23,405 nucleotides of DNA from CAYPTI01 sp964413525 [NCBI: uncultured bacterium] (GCA_964413525.1 CAYPTI010000010.1:1-23405), one strand, 5' to 3'. Positions 15,838 through 23,405 are shown, counted from the stretch's first letter. The notes: generated by a model from the sequence alone, not told the origin. Numbers and translations: made by a program.

Positions 15838-16878
15838 TTACCGGTGCCCCGGCCGTCCCCCCATGGTACCGAGCATAATCGCCTTGGCCGTGTGGAGCCG
15901 GTTCTCGGCTTCGTTCAGAACGATGGACTGTTCGGAATCAAAGACTTCGTCGGTGACCTCGTCGCCGCGGTCCGCCGGCAGACAGTGCATGTACCGGGCG
16001 CGATCATGGGCCAGATCCATCTTTTCCCGGTCGCAGATCCAGTCGGTGTGCTGGCGGTTCATCTCCAGCAACTTGTCCTCGATCGCCTGGATCTCCTCGG
16101 GATCATCCAGCCCCTGCTTTTCGGCCATGAGATCGATGGCCCCCCAGGATTTGGGGTAGACGATGTCGGCGTCCTCGAAGGCCTCCTCCATGGAGTGAGT
16201 CACCTCAAAATTGACGTCGTGCTTCTCGGCGTTCGCCTTCGCGTCCTCCATCGGCTTGTCCATCAGTTCGTAGCCTTCGGGATGGGCCAGGGTGACGTCC
16301 ATGTTGTAGCGCGGCAGCAGGGTGATGAGCCCCTGGGGGACGCTGACCGGCTTGGCGTAGCTGGGCGAATAGGCCCAGGACACCGCCACCTTCAGATCGG
16401 AGGTATCCTTGCCGAAGTACTCCTGGATGGTCATCAGGTCGGCCAGGGTCTGGGTCGGGTGATCCACGTCGCACTGCATGTTCACGACGGGAACCGAGGA
16501 TCCCTTGGCGACCTTTCTGATGTACTGGTTGCCGTAGTACGGAATCAGGTCGTGACGGATCCCGATCCCGTGGCCCATCCGGGCCAGGATCTCCCCGGTT
16601 TCGACGGCGGTCTCCCCGTGGGAGATCTGGAGCTGCTCGGGCAGCAGGTGATGGGCGTGGGCTCCCAGTTGAGTGGAGCCGGATTCGAAGGCGTTGCGGG
16701 TCCGGGTCGATTTGTCAAAGAACATCATGTAGAAGGTCTGGTTCTTCAGGTAGTCCTTCAGTTCCCCGGCGGCGTACTCCCGCTTCAGCTTGTAGGATAA
16801 CTCCAGCAGGGTATCCAGTTCCTGTTTTTCCCAGTCCTGGGTTTCGATGTAATCCTTGCCTCGTATGGTGGTCTTCAT
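15838..16878 (-). CDS. ygeW: YgeW-type knotted carbamoyltransferase
   Basis: This is a 346-residue aspartate/ornithine-carbamoyltransferase superfamily protein of the YgeW clade. Carbamoyl-phosphate loop STRTR (57-61), the DVDHPTQTLADL block (137-148), the YgeW-specific VSWAYSPSYAKPVSVPQG (166-183), DIVYPKSWG (238-246) and YMHCLPAD (296-303) are all present. YgeW enzymes belong to the anaerobic purine/urate catabolic cluster; they may transfer or release a carbamoyl group, and the exact substrate is not settled. The ATG overlaps the ygeY TGA by 4 nt and has AAGGTG 7 nt upstream, indicating translational coupling. It is the last gene of the glyA-ygeY-ygeW unit, with a terminator just downstream. 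Confidence 0.88.
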   Translation of the reverse strand: MKTTIRGKDYIETQDWEKQELDTLLELSYKLKREYAAGELKDYLKNQTFYMMFFDKSTRTRNAFESGSTQLGAHAHHLLPEQLQISHGETAVETGEILARMGHGIGIRHDLIPYYGNQYIRKVAKGSSVPVVNMQCDVDHPTQTLADLMTIQEYFGKDTSDLKVAVSWAYSPSYAKPVSVPQGLITLLPRYNMDVTLAHPEGYELMDKPMEDAKANAEKHDVNFEVTHSMEEAFEDADIVYPKSWGAIDLMAEKQGLDDPEEIQAIEDKLLEMNRQHTDWICDREKMDLAHDRARYMHCLPADRGDEVTDEVFDSEQSIVLNEAENRLHTAKAIMLGTMGGRPGHR

Positions 16879-18116
16879 ACGGCTTCACCTTCCATTCCTA
16901 CGGGGTGTGAGATGTCTTCAACGTACGAACCCGGCCAGGCGGCGTAGAATTCGGCCGCCCCGACCAGGTGTTCGATCGGAACCCGTTCGTTCGGGGCGTG
17001 AGCGTACTCCTCGATCCCGGGCCCGAATCCAACGCAGGGTACGCCGTGTTTGCCCGCGATGCTGACCCCGTTGGTCGAGAAGGTCCAGTTGGTCACCACG
17101 GGGTCCTTCTCGAACGCCCGGAGGAACGCCTTCACGCCGCTCTGGATCACGGGGTGGTCTTCCTCCAGGCACCAGGTCGGGTAGTACTTCTCGAAGTCGT
17201 ACTCAAATCCCGTCCAGCTGGACTTCCGGTAGGTCGGCACCCAGACGTTGTGCTCCTCCGGATCGTAGCCGGGGAGGTTGCGAATTTCGTTCAGCGAGGA
17301 CTCCTTCCCCTCTCCCACCGTCAGCCGGCGGTCCATGTATACCGAACAGGAATCCGGCACGGCACACTGGGACGGTCCGTCCGACCAGATCTGAGACAGA
17401 ACAATGGTTCCCTTCCCCAGGAAGTCGTGATCCTTCAACTCCTCGTTCAGATCCTCGATCTGGTTGACCAGCGGACCCATCTTGTAGATCGCGTTTTCGC
17501 CTCGTTCGGGGGCGCTTCCGTGGCAGGAGATCCCCTCGGTATCCAGCTGCATCTCCATTCGACCGCGGTGCCCTCGCTTGATGTCCAGTTCGGTCGGTTC
17601 GGTGATCACCACGGCTTCGGGATTGATAACGTTTTCGCTGAGGATGTAATCCCAGCAGAGCCCGTCGCAATCCTCCTCCTGGACGGTGCCCACCATGTAG
17701 AGCGTGACGTCGTCCGGCAGCAGATCGAGGTCCTTGATGATCTGACCGCCGTACACCATGGAGACCATGCCGGAGGTCTGATCGGTCGAGCCTCGCCCGA
17801 TGATGTTGTCGTCCACAATGTCGCCCCCGAAGGGATCGTAATCCCACAGGTCCCGGTTCCCCACCGCGACGGTATCGATGTGGGCGTCGATGGCCAGTTC
17901 CCGTTCCCCGGTTCCGAGCTGACCGTACACGTTCCCCATCTCGTCCACGAAGACGTCGTCGAAATCAAGCGACTGCATCTCTTCTTCCAGCCGCTCCACC
18001 ACCCCTTGTTCCTCGGAACTCACCGAGGGGATGGCGATCAGATCCTGCAGCAGCCGGACCATGTCGTCCCGGTATTCTTCCCCTTTGTCACGAATCTTCG
18101 AACCGATGCTTGTCAT
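16875..18116 (-). CDS. ygeY: YgeY family M20 hydrolase (purine/selenium-cluster type)
   Basis: This is a 413-residue M20-type metallohydrolase closely resembling E. coli YgeY. Putative metal ligands are His79 and Asp81 in IDAHIDTV, Asp112 in GRGSTDQTSGM, Glu147/Glu148 in GTVQEEDCDGLCW and Glu173 in TEPT. The clade-typical blocks GISCHGSAPERGENAIYKMGP, NWTFSTNGVSIAGKHG and GFGPGIEEYAHAPNE are present. Family context indicates hydrolysis of an amide or ureido bond of a small catabolic intermediate rather than a peptide. The ATG at 18116 has AGGAG 11 nt upstream. It follows glyA by 49 bp, so cotranscription is likely, and overlaps ygeW by 4 nt. Confidence 0.9.
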   Translation of the reverse strand: MTSIGSKIRDKGEEYRDDMVRLLQDLIAIPSVSSEEQGVVERLEEEMQSLDFDDVFVDEMGNVYGQLGTGERELAIDAHIDTVAVGNRDLWDYDPFGGDIVDDNIIGRGSTDQTSGMVSMVYGGQIIKDLDLLPDDVTLYMVGTVQEEDCDGLCWDYILSENVINPEAVVITEPTELDIKRGHRGRMEMQLDTEGISCHGSAPERGENAIYKMGPLVNQIEDLNEELKDHDFLGKGTIVLSQIWSDGPSQCAVPDSCSVYMDRRLTVGEGKESSLNEIRNLPGYDPEEHNVWVPTYRKSSWTGFEYDFEKYYPTWCLEEDHPVIQSGVKAFLRAFEKDPVVTNWTFSTNGVSIAGKHGVPCVGFGPGIEEYAHAPNERVPIEHLVGAAEFYAAWPGSYVEDISHPVGMEGEAV

Positions 18117-18165
18117 GGTGCTATCACTCCTGAGAAAAAGTCAGAATGGTGAACAGTTCAGCGCA

Positions 18166-19452
18166 CTAGGATGTTCCGGCCAGCAGTCCCGATCGCCCCT
18201 CAAGAAACGGATACAGGGGAAAATCGGACGTCAGATCCCGGACCTGGCTCCGGAGGTCGTCCTCCCGCGAGTCCAGGTCCGATTCCGTCAGCGTTTCGTC
18301 GATGAGCTCGGCAATCCGTTCCATCTGCGGTTCCTTCATGCCCCGGGTCGTGACCGCCGGGGTGCCCAGCCGCAGGCCGCTGGTGACGAAGGGTGACTCG
18401 GGGTCACCGGGCACGGTGTTCTTGTTGGTGGTAATCTGGACCCGGTCCAGCCGTTCCTCGGCTTCCTTCCCGGTCAGGTTCTTGGGCTGCAGATCCACCA
18501 GCATCAGGTGGTTGTCGGTCCCCCCGGACACGATGTGGTACCCCCGGTCGTCGAGCGCCTCGGCCAGCGCCTCCGCGTTTTGCTTCACCTGGCGCTGATA
18601 GGTTCTGAATTCGGGCTGTTGAGCTTCCTTGAACGCCACCGCCTTGGCGGCGATCAGATGCATCAACGGCCCTCCCTGGGTGCCGGGGAAGATCATCTTG
18701 TTGATGCCCTCGGCCAGTTCCTCGTCCTGCGTCATGATCATGCCGCCCCGGGGACCCCGGAGCGTCTTGTGAGTCGTCGTTGTCACCACGTCGGCTTCGG
18801 GAAAGGGATCCGGATGTTCCCCCACCGCCACGAGGCCGGCGATGTGGGCGATGTCCACGACCAGGTAGGCGTCGTACTCGTCGGCCAGCTCCCGGAACCA
18901 CCCGAAGGGAATCTCGCGCGGGTAGGCGCTGTACCCGGCCACGATAACGTCCGGTTCGGCCTCGGCGGCCCGGGCTGACAGCTCCTCCCGGGTGATCACT
19001 TCCGACTCGGGATCCACTCCGTAATGATGAACGTCGTACAGTTTTCCGCTGAAGTTGACCGGCGATCCGTGGGTCAGGTGACCGCCGTGATCCAGCCGCA
19101 TGCTGAGCAACGTCGCCCCGGGCTCGATCAGCGACATGTAGGTGGCCATGTTGGCCTGCGATCCCGAGTGAGGCTGGACGTTCACGAACTCACAACCGAA
19201 CAGGTCCCGGGCCCGTTCGATGGCCTTCGATTCAACCCGGTCCATGTTCTCACATCCCCCGTAGTACCGTTTGCCCGGGTATCCTTCGGCGTACTTGTTC
19301 GTCATCACGGACCCGGCCGCCTGCAGCACGGCCCGGCTGGCGAAGTTTTCCGACGCGATCAGTTCGACGCCCTCCTCCTGACGGGACACCTCGTCGGCAA
19401 TAATATCGTTTACGATCCCGTCCACTTCGTGCAGGGGTTGTTCAAACGTCAT
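18166..19452 (-). CDS. glyA: Serine hydroxymethyltransferase
   Basis: This is a 428-residue SHMT, a cytosolic PLP enzyme interconverting serine and glycine with tetrahydrofolate. [10 protein letters not shown] (30-39), [15 protein letters not shown] (52-66), the HSGSQAN cofactor region (95-101), and the PLP lysine Lys229 in [14 protein letters not shown] are all intact, and the length is normal for bacteria. The ATG at 19452 is the family start; an AAGGAAG ribosome site lies 11 nt upstream, next to a strong hairpin. The gene is placed between ssnA and ygeY, so it may supply or consume glycine and one-carbon units from purine breakdown, or it may simply be the housekeeping copy. Confidence 0.97.
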   Translation of the reverse strand: MTFEQPLHEVDGIVNDIIADEVSRQEEGVELIASENFASRAVLQAAGSVMTNKYAEGYPGKRYYGGCENMDRVESKAIERARDLFGCEFVNVQPHSGSQANMATYMSLIEPGATLLSMRLDHGGHLTHGSPVNFSGKLYDVHHYGVDPESEVITREELSARAAEAEPDVIVAGYSAYPREIPFGWFRELADEYDAYLVVDIAHIAGLVAVGEHPDPFPEADVVTTTTHKTLRGPRGGMIMTQDEELAEGINKMIFPGTQGGPLMHLIAAKAVAFKEAQQPEFRTYQRQVKQNAEALAEALDDRGYHIVSGGTDNHLMLVDLQPKNLTGKEAEERLDRVQITTNKNTVPGDPESPFVTSGLRLGTPAVTTRGMKEPQMERIAELIDETLTESDLDSREDDLRSQVRDLTSDFPLYPFLEGRSGLLAGTS

Positions 19453-19470
19453 GGATGCACCAACTTCCTT

Positions 19471-19496
19471 CCCGGCCCCCTGGGGGCTGAGCCGGG
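19471..19496 (-). repeat. GC-rich hairpin between ssnA and the glyA ribosome site
   Basis: CCCGGC (19471-19476) pairs with GCCGGG (19491-19496), with further C/G runs inside. It abuts the glyA Shine-Dalgarno. A possible -10 (TGTAAT, 19510-19505) lies just upstream, so the hairpin would sit at the 5' end of the glyA mRNA. It has no U-tract and is unlikely to be an intrinsic terminator. Confidence 0.35.
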
Positions 19497-19554
19497 GAAT
19501 AAGGATTACAAAAGTAGGTTGGTCAGATAAACGAATTCAGGCGGGATAAACGGA

Positions 19555-20883
19555 TCAGGCGACACCCAATCGTTCCCACATGGCCTTCGCACGTTCACGT
19601 GCACGACGGGTAGCGTCATGTTCGTCCACGGTCAGAAGGTCTCTATTTTCCATGAGAATTTGTCCTTCTACAACCGTGTTGCGTACCTGGTCCGGATGCA
19701 TCCCGAACAAAAGATGGCCGGCCAGGTTCTCGGAGGTAAGCGGACTCGTGGGCAGATAATCGAGCGTGATGACGTCCCCGGCGTAGCCTTCCTCGAGCCG
19801 GCCCAGCGACGTATCGAGGACTTCCCCGGCAAAGTCCGGGTTGTTCTGCAGCAGCATCTGAACGCCTTCGGCAAAACTGGTGGACGGATCCCCGGCGGCG
19901 TGGTTCTGCAAATGGCTCACGGTTCGCAGGTCCGTCCAGGGGTCGGCGCTCATCCCGTCCGTACCCAGACAGACCCGGATCCCCCGCTCGAGCAGGTCCA
20001 GCACCGGGGCGGCCCCGACCGCGTTGTTCATGTTGGACGTCGGATTGTGAACCACGCTGGCGGGACGATCTTCCAGCAGGTCCCGCTCCCCGTCATCAAT
20101 GTGGATGCAGTGAGCCAGCAGGCTCTTCTCGGTCAACAGACCGTGGTCGTCCAACCGGGAAACGATTCGTTTCCCGTACTCCTCCTCGCAGTGCGGTTCG
20201 TCGTTGCGTCCTTCCGCCACGTGGATGTGAACCCCGGAGTCGAACTCCTCCACGAGGTCAGCCGCCTCCTCCAGGCTTTCCTCCGACAGGGTGAAGGAAG
20301 CATGCAGACCCACCAGCGCGGCCAGCCGGTTCCGATCCCGGGCGAACTCAAATCCGCGCCGGTTCTCCTCCAGTCCCTCGTCCCGGACCTCTTCCCCGTC
20401 CCGGTCCGAGACTTCGTAAGCCAGCACCCCCCGGAGACCCGCTTCCTCCAGCGCCCGGCCGACGGTTTCCAGGCTTCCTTCCACGGCCGACGGACTGGCG
20501 TGGTGATCGATCAGGGTGGTGGTTCCCCGGCGGATGGCTTCACAGGCCGGAATCAGGGCGCTGTAGTAGCAGTCCTGGAGGGTCAACGCTTTGTCGAGCT
20601 GCCACCAGAGGCTCTCCAGTACCTGTTCGAAGTCGTGAGCTTCCGGGCCCGGCACGGCCATCCCGCGGGAAAACGTGCTGTACAGATGCATGTGGGCGTT
20701 CACGAACCCCGGCATGATCACGCCCCCGTGAGCGTCCACGACGTCATCGGAGGAATCCGGGGTCAGATCCCGTCCCACGGCGTCAATCGTTCCCTCATCG
20801 TCGATGCGAACCGTACCCTCTTCGATAACGCGGTTGTCCGGATCCATCGTCAGGACCGTACCGTTGGTGACGAAGGTAGACAT
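19555..20883 (-). CDS. ssnA: SsnA-type putative aminohydrolase
   Basis: This is a 442-residue amidohydrolase-superfamily enzyme of the SsnA clade. Metal ligands are visible as His64/His66 in VNAHMHLYSTFSRG, His221 in VHIHVAE and Asp309 in CLGTDGMSADPW; clade-typical blocks include LWWQLDKAL (92-100), TLIDHHASP and NPTSNMNNAVG. SsnA proteins are probable chlorohydrolase/guanine-deaminase-like hydrolases in selenium-dependent purine catabolic clusters; the substrate is not established. The ATG at 20883 is chosen because GGAGGG lies 7 nt upstream and MSTFVTNGTVLTMDP is a normal amidohydrolase start; the frame is open 13 codons further. It lies 102 bp upstream of glyA. Confidence 0.9.
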   Translation of the reverse strand: MSTFVTNGTVLTMDPDNRVIEEGTVRIDDEGTIDAVGRDLTPDSSDDVVDAHGGVIMPGFVNAHMHLYSTFSRGMAVPGPEAHDFEQVLESLWWQLDKALTLQDCYYSALIPACEAIRRGTTTLIDHHASPSAVEGSLETVGRALEEAGLRGVLAYEVSDRDGEEVRDEGLEENRRGFEFARDRNRLAALVGLHASFTLSEESLEEAADLVEEFDSGVHIHVAEGRNDEPHCEEEYGKRIVSRLDDHGLLTEKSLLAHCIHIDDGERDLLEDRPASVVHNPTSNMNNAVGAAPVLDLLERGIRVCLGTDGMSADPWTDLRTVSHLQNHAAGDPSTSFAEGVQMLLQNNPDFAGEVLDTSLGRLEEGYAGDVITLDYLPTSPLTSENLAGHLLFGMHPDQVRNTVVEGQILMENRDLLTVDEHDATRRARERAKAMWERLGVA

Positions 20884-20911
20884 TAAAGAACCCTCCAGGG
20901 GAAATCTACGA

Positions 20912-20917
20912 AGTATA
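20912..20917 (-). promoter_or_regulatory. Candidate -10 element of ssnA
   Basis: TATACT within TGTATATACT on the minus strand, about 29 bp upstream of the ATG, in a short AT-rich stretch. No good -35 is seen at normal spacing. Confidence 0.4.
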
Positions 20918-21121
20918 TACAAGCCGTGAAATCTGTAGGTTATTTACCCAACCGGCACCGGGAGACCGACAGGCCGCTCACGTCAAATCGGAGGTCCTTC
21001 TTCATCCCCCGAGCCGGGCTCGCTCACCGGAAGGCGAAGCAGGAACACACTACAACCCCATTCTCCGCCGGACAAGTGACCCGATCGATCATACCCCTTC
21101 TCGCCGGCCCGGATCGTTTCC

Positions 21122-22129
21122 TCACGCCAGTTCCGGTTTGCAGACCAACCGGTACCGACAGCGTCGGCACGTGCTGACGTCGTCAATCGTCGGGAAATCT
21201 TCCTCACGAGCCTGGTTCGACTCCGGGTCAACCAGCCCGGACTTCATTTTTTCCGTGCTCGCGCGAAGTCGACCGAGGGTCTCCTGCTTCAGGTCCCGGC
21301 TGAAGGTCCGATCGTACCGTTCGTCCCGGGCCACGTTGTAGACGGTCAGTCGGAGTTGCTCCTCCGGCAGGCCCCAGGTTTCGACGGCGTAGGTTCCGTA
21401 CACGTTCAACTGCATCGGATCGGGCTCATCCTTCGAACCACCCGACTTCCAATCCACGATCCGAACCGCTCCCCCCGGTTCCCGAAACGCGAAGTCCAGT
21501 TTTACCCAGACCGGCACGTCCCCGACCTCGAACCGATCAACCGACGGTTCGGTCGGCAGGGTCTCAAACCGACGCGGTTCCGGCGGCAGGGTGGTCCAGA
21601 AGTTGTCCGGGTTCTCGAGATCCCCCTCCAGGGCAAGGCAGTCCTCCATCGTGAGGTTGCGAGCCGTCTCGTAAACCTCCGATTCGACGAACCGATCCAG
21701 ACAGTCCAGAACGTCATCCCGAACCGCTCGCCAGGTCCCTTCCTCGAGGCGCTCCTCGTACTCGTGTTCCAGCAGCCCGAACTTCCCCTTCGGATCCCAG
21801 CGGTATTTTTTCCTGCGGGATTGTTTGAATTGAGTTCTCATCCGGTTGACCACGGCCTGTTTGAACCGGTCGAGGTCCGGCTCCGAGCCGGTCAGAGCCC
21901 CCTTGAGGAGGAAAGCGACTCCCTCGTGGACGAGGGTTCCCTTCCAAAGATACCGGTTGTCCAGCTGTTTGAGTCGATAGATCGTCCGGACCCGCTCGGG
22001 GGCCTCGTGCAGCCAGCCCTTCCAGTACCCGTAGTACTGGTAATAGTACTTGCGCTTACATTCCTCAAACATCCGGTGCCGGCTGTTCGACCAGGAAAAA
22101 TGGTTCCCGAACGAATTCGAACCGGACAC
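21122..22129 (-). CDS. PD-(D/E)XK nuclease with Fe-S-type cysteines
   Basis: This is a 335-residue nuclease of the RecB/AddB/Cas4-like PD-(D/E)XK superfamily. FSWSNSRHRMFEECKRKYYY opens the domain (11-30). Putative catalytic residues are His68, Asp212 in VKLDFAF, Asp226 and Lys228 in VDWKSG, and Gln240/Tyr244 in the QxxxY motif. Cys24 together with Cys321, Cys324 and Cys330 (CRRCRYRLVC) gives the four-cysteine pattern of a [4Fe-4S] cluster that closes the fold. It is likely a DNA exonuclease or end-processing enzyme; there is no helicase domain and no partner gene beside it. The start is GTG at 22129, with GGAGG 7 nt upstream. It is larger than typical Cas4 and no CRISPR array is present. Confidence 0.85.
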   Translation of the reverse strand: MSGSNSFGNHFSWSNSRHRMFEECKRKYYYQYYGYWKGWLHEAPERVRTIYRLKQLDNRYLWKGTLVHEGVAFLLKGALTGSEPDLDRFKQAVVNRMRTQFKQSRRKKYRWDPKGKFGLLEHEYEERLEEGTWRAVRDDVLDCLDRFVESEVYETARNLTMEDCLALEGDLENPDNFWTTLPPEPRRFETLPTEPSVDRFEVGDVPVWVKLDFAFREPGGAVRIVDWKSGGSKDEPDPMQLNVYGTYAVETWGLPEEQLRLTVYNVARDERYDRTFSRDLKQETLGRLRASTEKMKSGLVDPESNQAREEDFPTIDDVSTCRRCRYRLVCKPELA

Positions 22130-22176
22130 GGATTATCCTCCCATCATCGGATCGAGACTGTTCACCAGCGACTCTG

Positions 22177-22192
22177 TGGTTCATTATAACCA
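22177..22192 (-). promoter_or_regulatory. Nuclease promoter -10 inside an inverted repeat
   Basis: TATAAT (minus strand, 22188-22183) is a perfect -10, about 54 bp upstream of the nuclease GTG. It is embedded in TGGTTCATTATAACCA, a 5-bp inverted repeat with a 6-bp centre, suggesting an operator over the -10. No good -35 is found. Confidence 0.5.
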
Positions 22193-22235
22193 TCGGTCCC
22201 GAACCGGATCTCGGCTCACCGCGCGCCGGTTCGGC

Positions 22236-22264
22236 TTGTCGGAACTGAGACCGCTCCCTACAAT
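22236..22264 (+). promoter_or_regulatory. Candidate sigma70-type promoter of the membrane-protein gene
   Basis: TTGTCG (22236-22241), a 17-bp spacer and TACAAT (22259-22264). It would give a transcript with a leader of about 175 nt before the ATG at 22446. Confidence 0.5.
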
Positions 22265-22445
22265 GCGAAATCATCAATTAAATACAAAAAAACAGGGACC
22301 GATCATACGGGAACCAACCGATTCCGCCTGATAACCAAAATCGAGTCATTCCTTGCCCAGGGGAGGCGATACCCACCGCCGTTTGATTGAATTCACGAGT
22401 CCCCGGGGGAGGGATCCATTATCCTCCGAAAGGGGTCGATCTGTT

Positions 22446-23219
22446 ATGTTGACCATTCCACTAGCGCAGGCTTCCGGCCAGTTAATTCTTTCCAACACAG
22501 TCATGGGATTTGCGGCCGGAGTCGCTCTCCTGTTGCTCATTCCCTTCGCCCGTTACGGATCCAACGCCGCCTCGCCCGTTCGCAAGGCATGGGCGTGGTG
22601 TTTCGGGATGCTCGGGGCCATCCTGGCCATCTTTGGCATTCACACGGTAACAACCTGGCCGCTGCTGGAAGGCGCCAACCTGATATTTGGTGAGCCGTCG
22701 GTTGTTCTCGGGGGGATGTTGATCGCGGCCGCGTTTATTATCCACCAGACCCCGGTCGAAGGAGCCGACGATCAGCCGATTTCCGTCCGCTCCTCCGGTG
22801 GCGGTTCCTGGTGGTCCGAACTCTGGCGGGTTGAGGAAATGCCCGACGAGCTGATGGTCGCCCTCCGTCCCATCGCCTACGTCGGAGCGTTCACCGCCCC
22901 GATGATGGTTCTGTTCGCGGTTGGAGGCAGTGCGTTCAGCCAGTGGGTGTTCCGGCCGCCTCCCACCGAGGTTCCCACCGGTGTCGTCGCGGGAACCGGC
23001 ATCGAGATCGTCTACATGATCGTGACCTATGCTCTTCTCGCCCTGGGGGCTCTGCTGCTTCCCGTTGGGCTGCACAACCGGTCCTGGTTGCGCCCCGCCG
23101 GGTACTTGCTGGTCCTCGGCGCCATTCTGATCCTGTTCCTCAGCTACATCAGCATGATGGGCCACGTGTCGATGTCGTTCCAGGCGCCTCCGGGAGGCAT
23201 TCCCTGGCCGCCTTCATAA
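22446..23219 (+). CDS. Six-helix membrane protein, DUF981-like
   Basis: This is a 257-residue integral membrane protein of unknown function. Six hydrophobic segments are visible, roughly at residues 16-38, 46-69, 83-101, 137-161, 183-205 and 217-240, with a charged and Ser/Gly-rich loop between the third and fourth. The overall pattern recalls the DUF981 family, but I cannot confirm this. The ATG at 22446 gives a clean membrane-protein N-terminus; AGGGG lies 10 nt upstream. The frame is open upstream, but that peptide is polar and arginine-rich and probably untranslated. It is transcribed divergently from the nuclease and followed by a strong hairpin, so it is probably monocistronic. Confidence 0.75.
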   Translation: MLTIPLAQASGQLILSNTVMGFAAGVALLLLIPFARYGSNAASPVRKAWAWCFGMLGAILAIFGIHTVTTWPLLEGANLIFGEPSVVLGGMLIAAAFIIHQTPVEGADDQPISVRSSGGGSWWSELWRVEEMPDELMVALRPIAYVGAFTAPMMVLFAVGGSAFSQWVFRPPPTEVPTGVVAGTGIEIVYMIVTYALLALGALLLPVGLHNRSWLRPAGYLLVLGAILILFLSYISMMGHVSMSFQAPPGGIPWPPS

Positions 23220-23288
23220 AGAAGTCCGAGCCTTTCTCCGGAGTTCCGGAGTCGGTTCGGGTGTGGGCCCGGAACGGACCGTTCACCG

Positions 23289-23321
23289 GCGGAACCCGGG
23301 CGGACCCCGCCCGGGTTCCGC
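23289..23321 (+). terminator. Strong hairpin after the membrane-protein gene
   Basis: GCGGAACCCGGGCGG and its exact reverse complement form a 15-bp perfect stem with a 3-nt loop, 69 bp past the stop codon. A short TTCC follows rather than a long U-tract. It is the likely transcript end. Confidence 0.6.
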
Positions 23322-23405
23322 TTCCATCTCCCCGGCGGCCGCTCCCCGGTTTTCGGGTCGGGTCTCGCGACCAGGCACCCCCGCCGTGGGGCTCGCCGTG
23401 GCCTG

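Larger units (their letters stand above)
22130..22445. other. Divergent intergenic region between nuclease and membrane-protein genes
   Basis: The 316-bp region holds promoters for both directions. It has an AT-rich patch around 22262-22296 containing a run of seven A, and near the right end a hairpin (GGAGGGAT/ATCCTCC with a one-base bulge, 22408-22427) just before the AGGGG ribosome site of the downstream gene. No small gene, tRNA or known riboswitch was recognised in it. Confidence 0.5.

Noticed and set aside
20926-21177. Small plus-strand open frame between ssnA and the nuclease gene.
   Set aside because: It has no ribosome site or recognisable domain and overlaps the 3' end of the nuclease gene; the 238-bp gap shows only a short GC-rich dyad near 21010-21022.
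21122-22129. Assignment of the nuclease as Cas4 of a CRISPR system.
   Set aside because: It shares the fold and cysteine pattern, but it is much longer than typical Cas4, and no repeats or other cas genes are present in the window.

Overview
The window is 23.4 kb of GC-rich bacterial DNA. The bacterial assignment rests on RuvA and RuvB, GGAGG-type ribosome binding sites, bacterial -10/-35 elements and many 4-nt translationally coupled overlaps. The cell makes coenzyme F420 (cofC, cofE, npdG and an F420-type luciferase-like oxidoreductase) and a quinone (ubiE/menG-type methyltransferase). Many of the cytosolic proteins look rich in Asp and Glu, which fits a salt-adapted organism but does not prove it. 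I cannot name the phylum; Chloroflexota, Actinomycetota or an uncultured lineage would all fit.

Layout. Positions 1-2888 (+) hold two tandem neurotransmitter:sodium symporter genes, the first cut by the window edge. From 2885 to 22129 there is an unbroken run of eighteen minus-strand genes. Read in transcription order they are: a lone Fe-S PD-(D/E)XK nuclease (22129-21122); ssnA (20883-19555); glyA-ygeY-ygeW (19452-15838), closed by a good intrinsic terminator; a threonine-synthase-like PLP enzyme-nth-cofC-cofE (15692-12095); npdG (11979-11317); a TIGR03842-type LLM oxidoreductase (11201-10140), closed by a strong terminator; then a tightly overlapping DHH phosphoesterase-ruvA-tldD-tldE-ruvB operon (9937-4638), followed by comF and ubiE/menG. 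The right end (22446-23219, +) carries a six-helix DUF981-like membrane protein, divergent from the nuclease and followed by a 15-bp hairpin.

How the genes fit together. SsnA, YgeY and YgeW belong to the anaerobic purine/urate (historically selenium-linked) catabolic cluster known from E. coli and gut anaerobes. Here they surround glyA, which would handle glycine and one-carbon units, and they lie next to a fold-type II PLP enzyme that could be a true threonine synthase or could stand in for the missing YgeX lyase. The LLM oxidoreductase is of a type I associate with pyrimidine/hydantoin catabolism, and the enzyme that reduces F420 (NpdG) and two F420 biosynthesis genes sit beside it. The most interesting reading of the window is therefore an F420-linked N-heterocycle or amino-acid catabolic island. 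The second interesting unit is the ruvA-tldD-tldE-ruvB operon. It places a modulator-type protease pair between the two subunits of the Holliday-junction motor, and it is led by a DHH gene that appears to start at ATT. No RNA genes, CRISPR arrays, insertion sequences or attachment sites were recognised.
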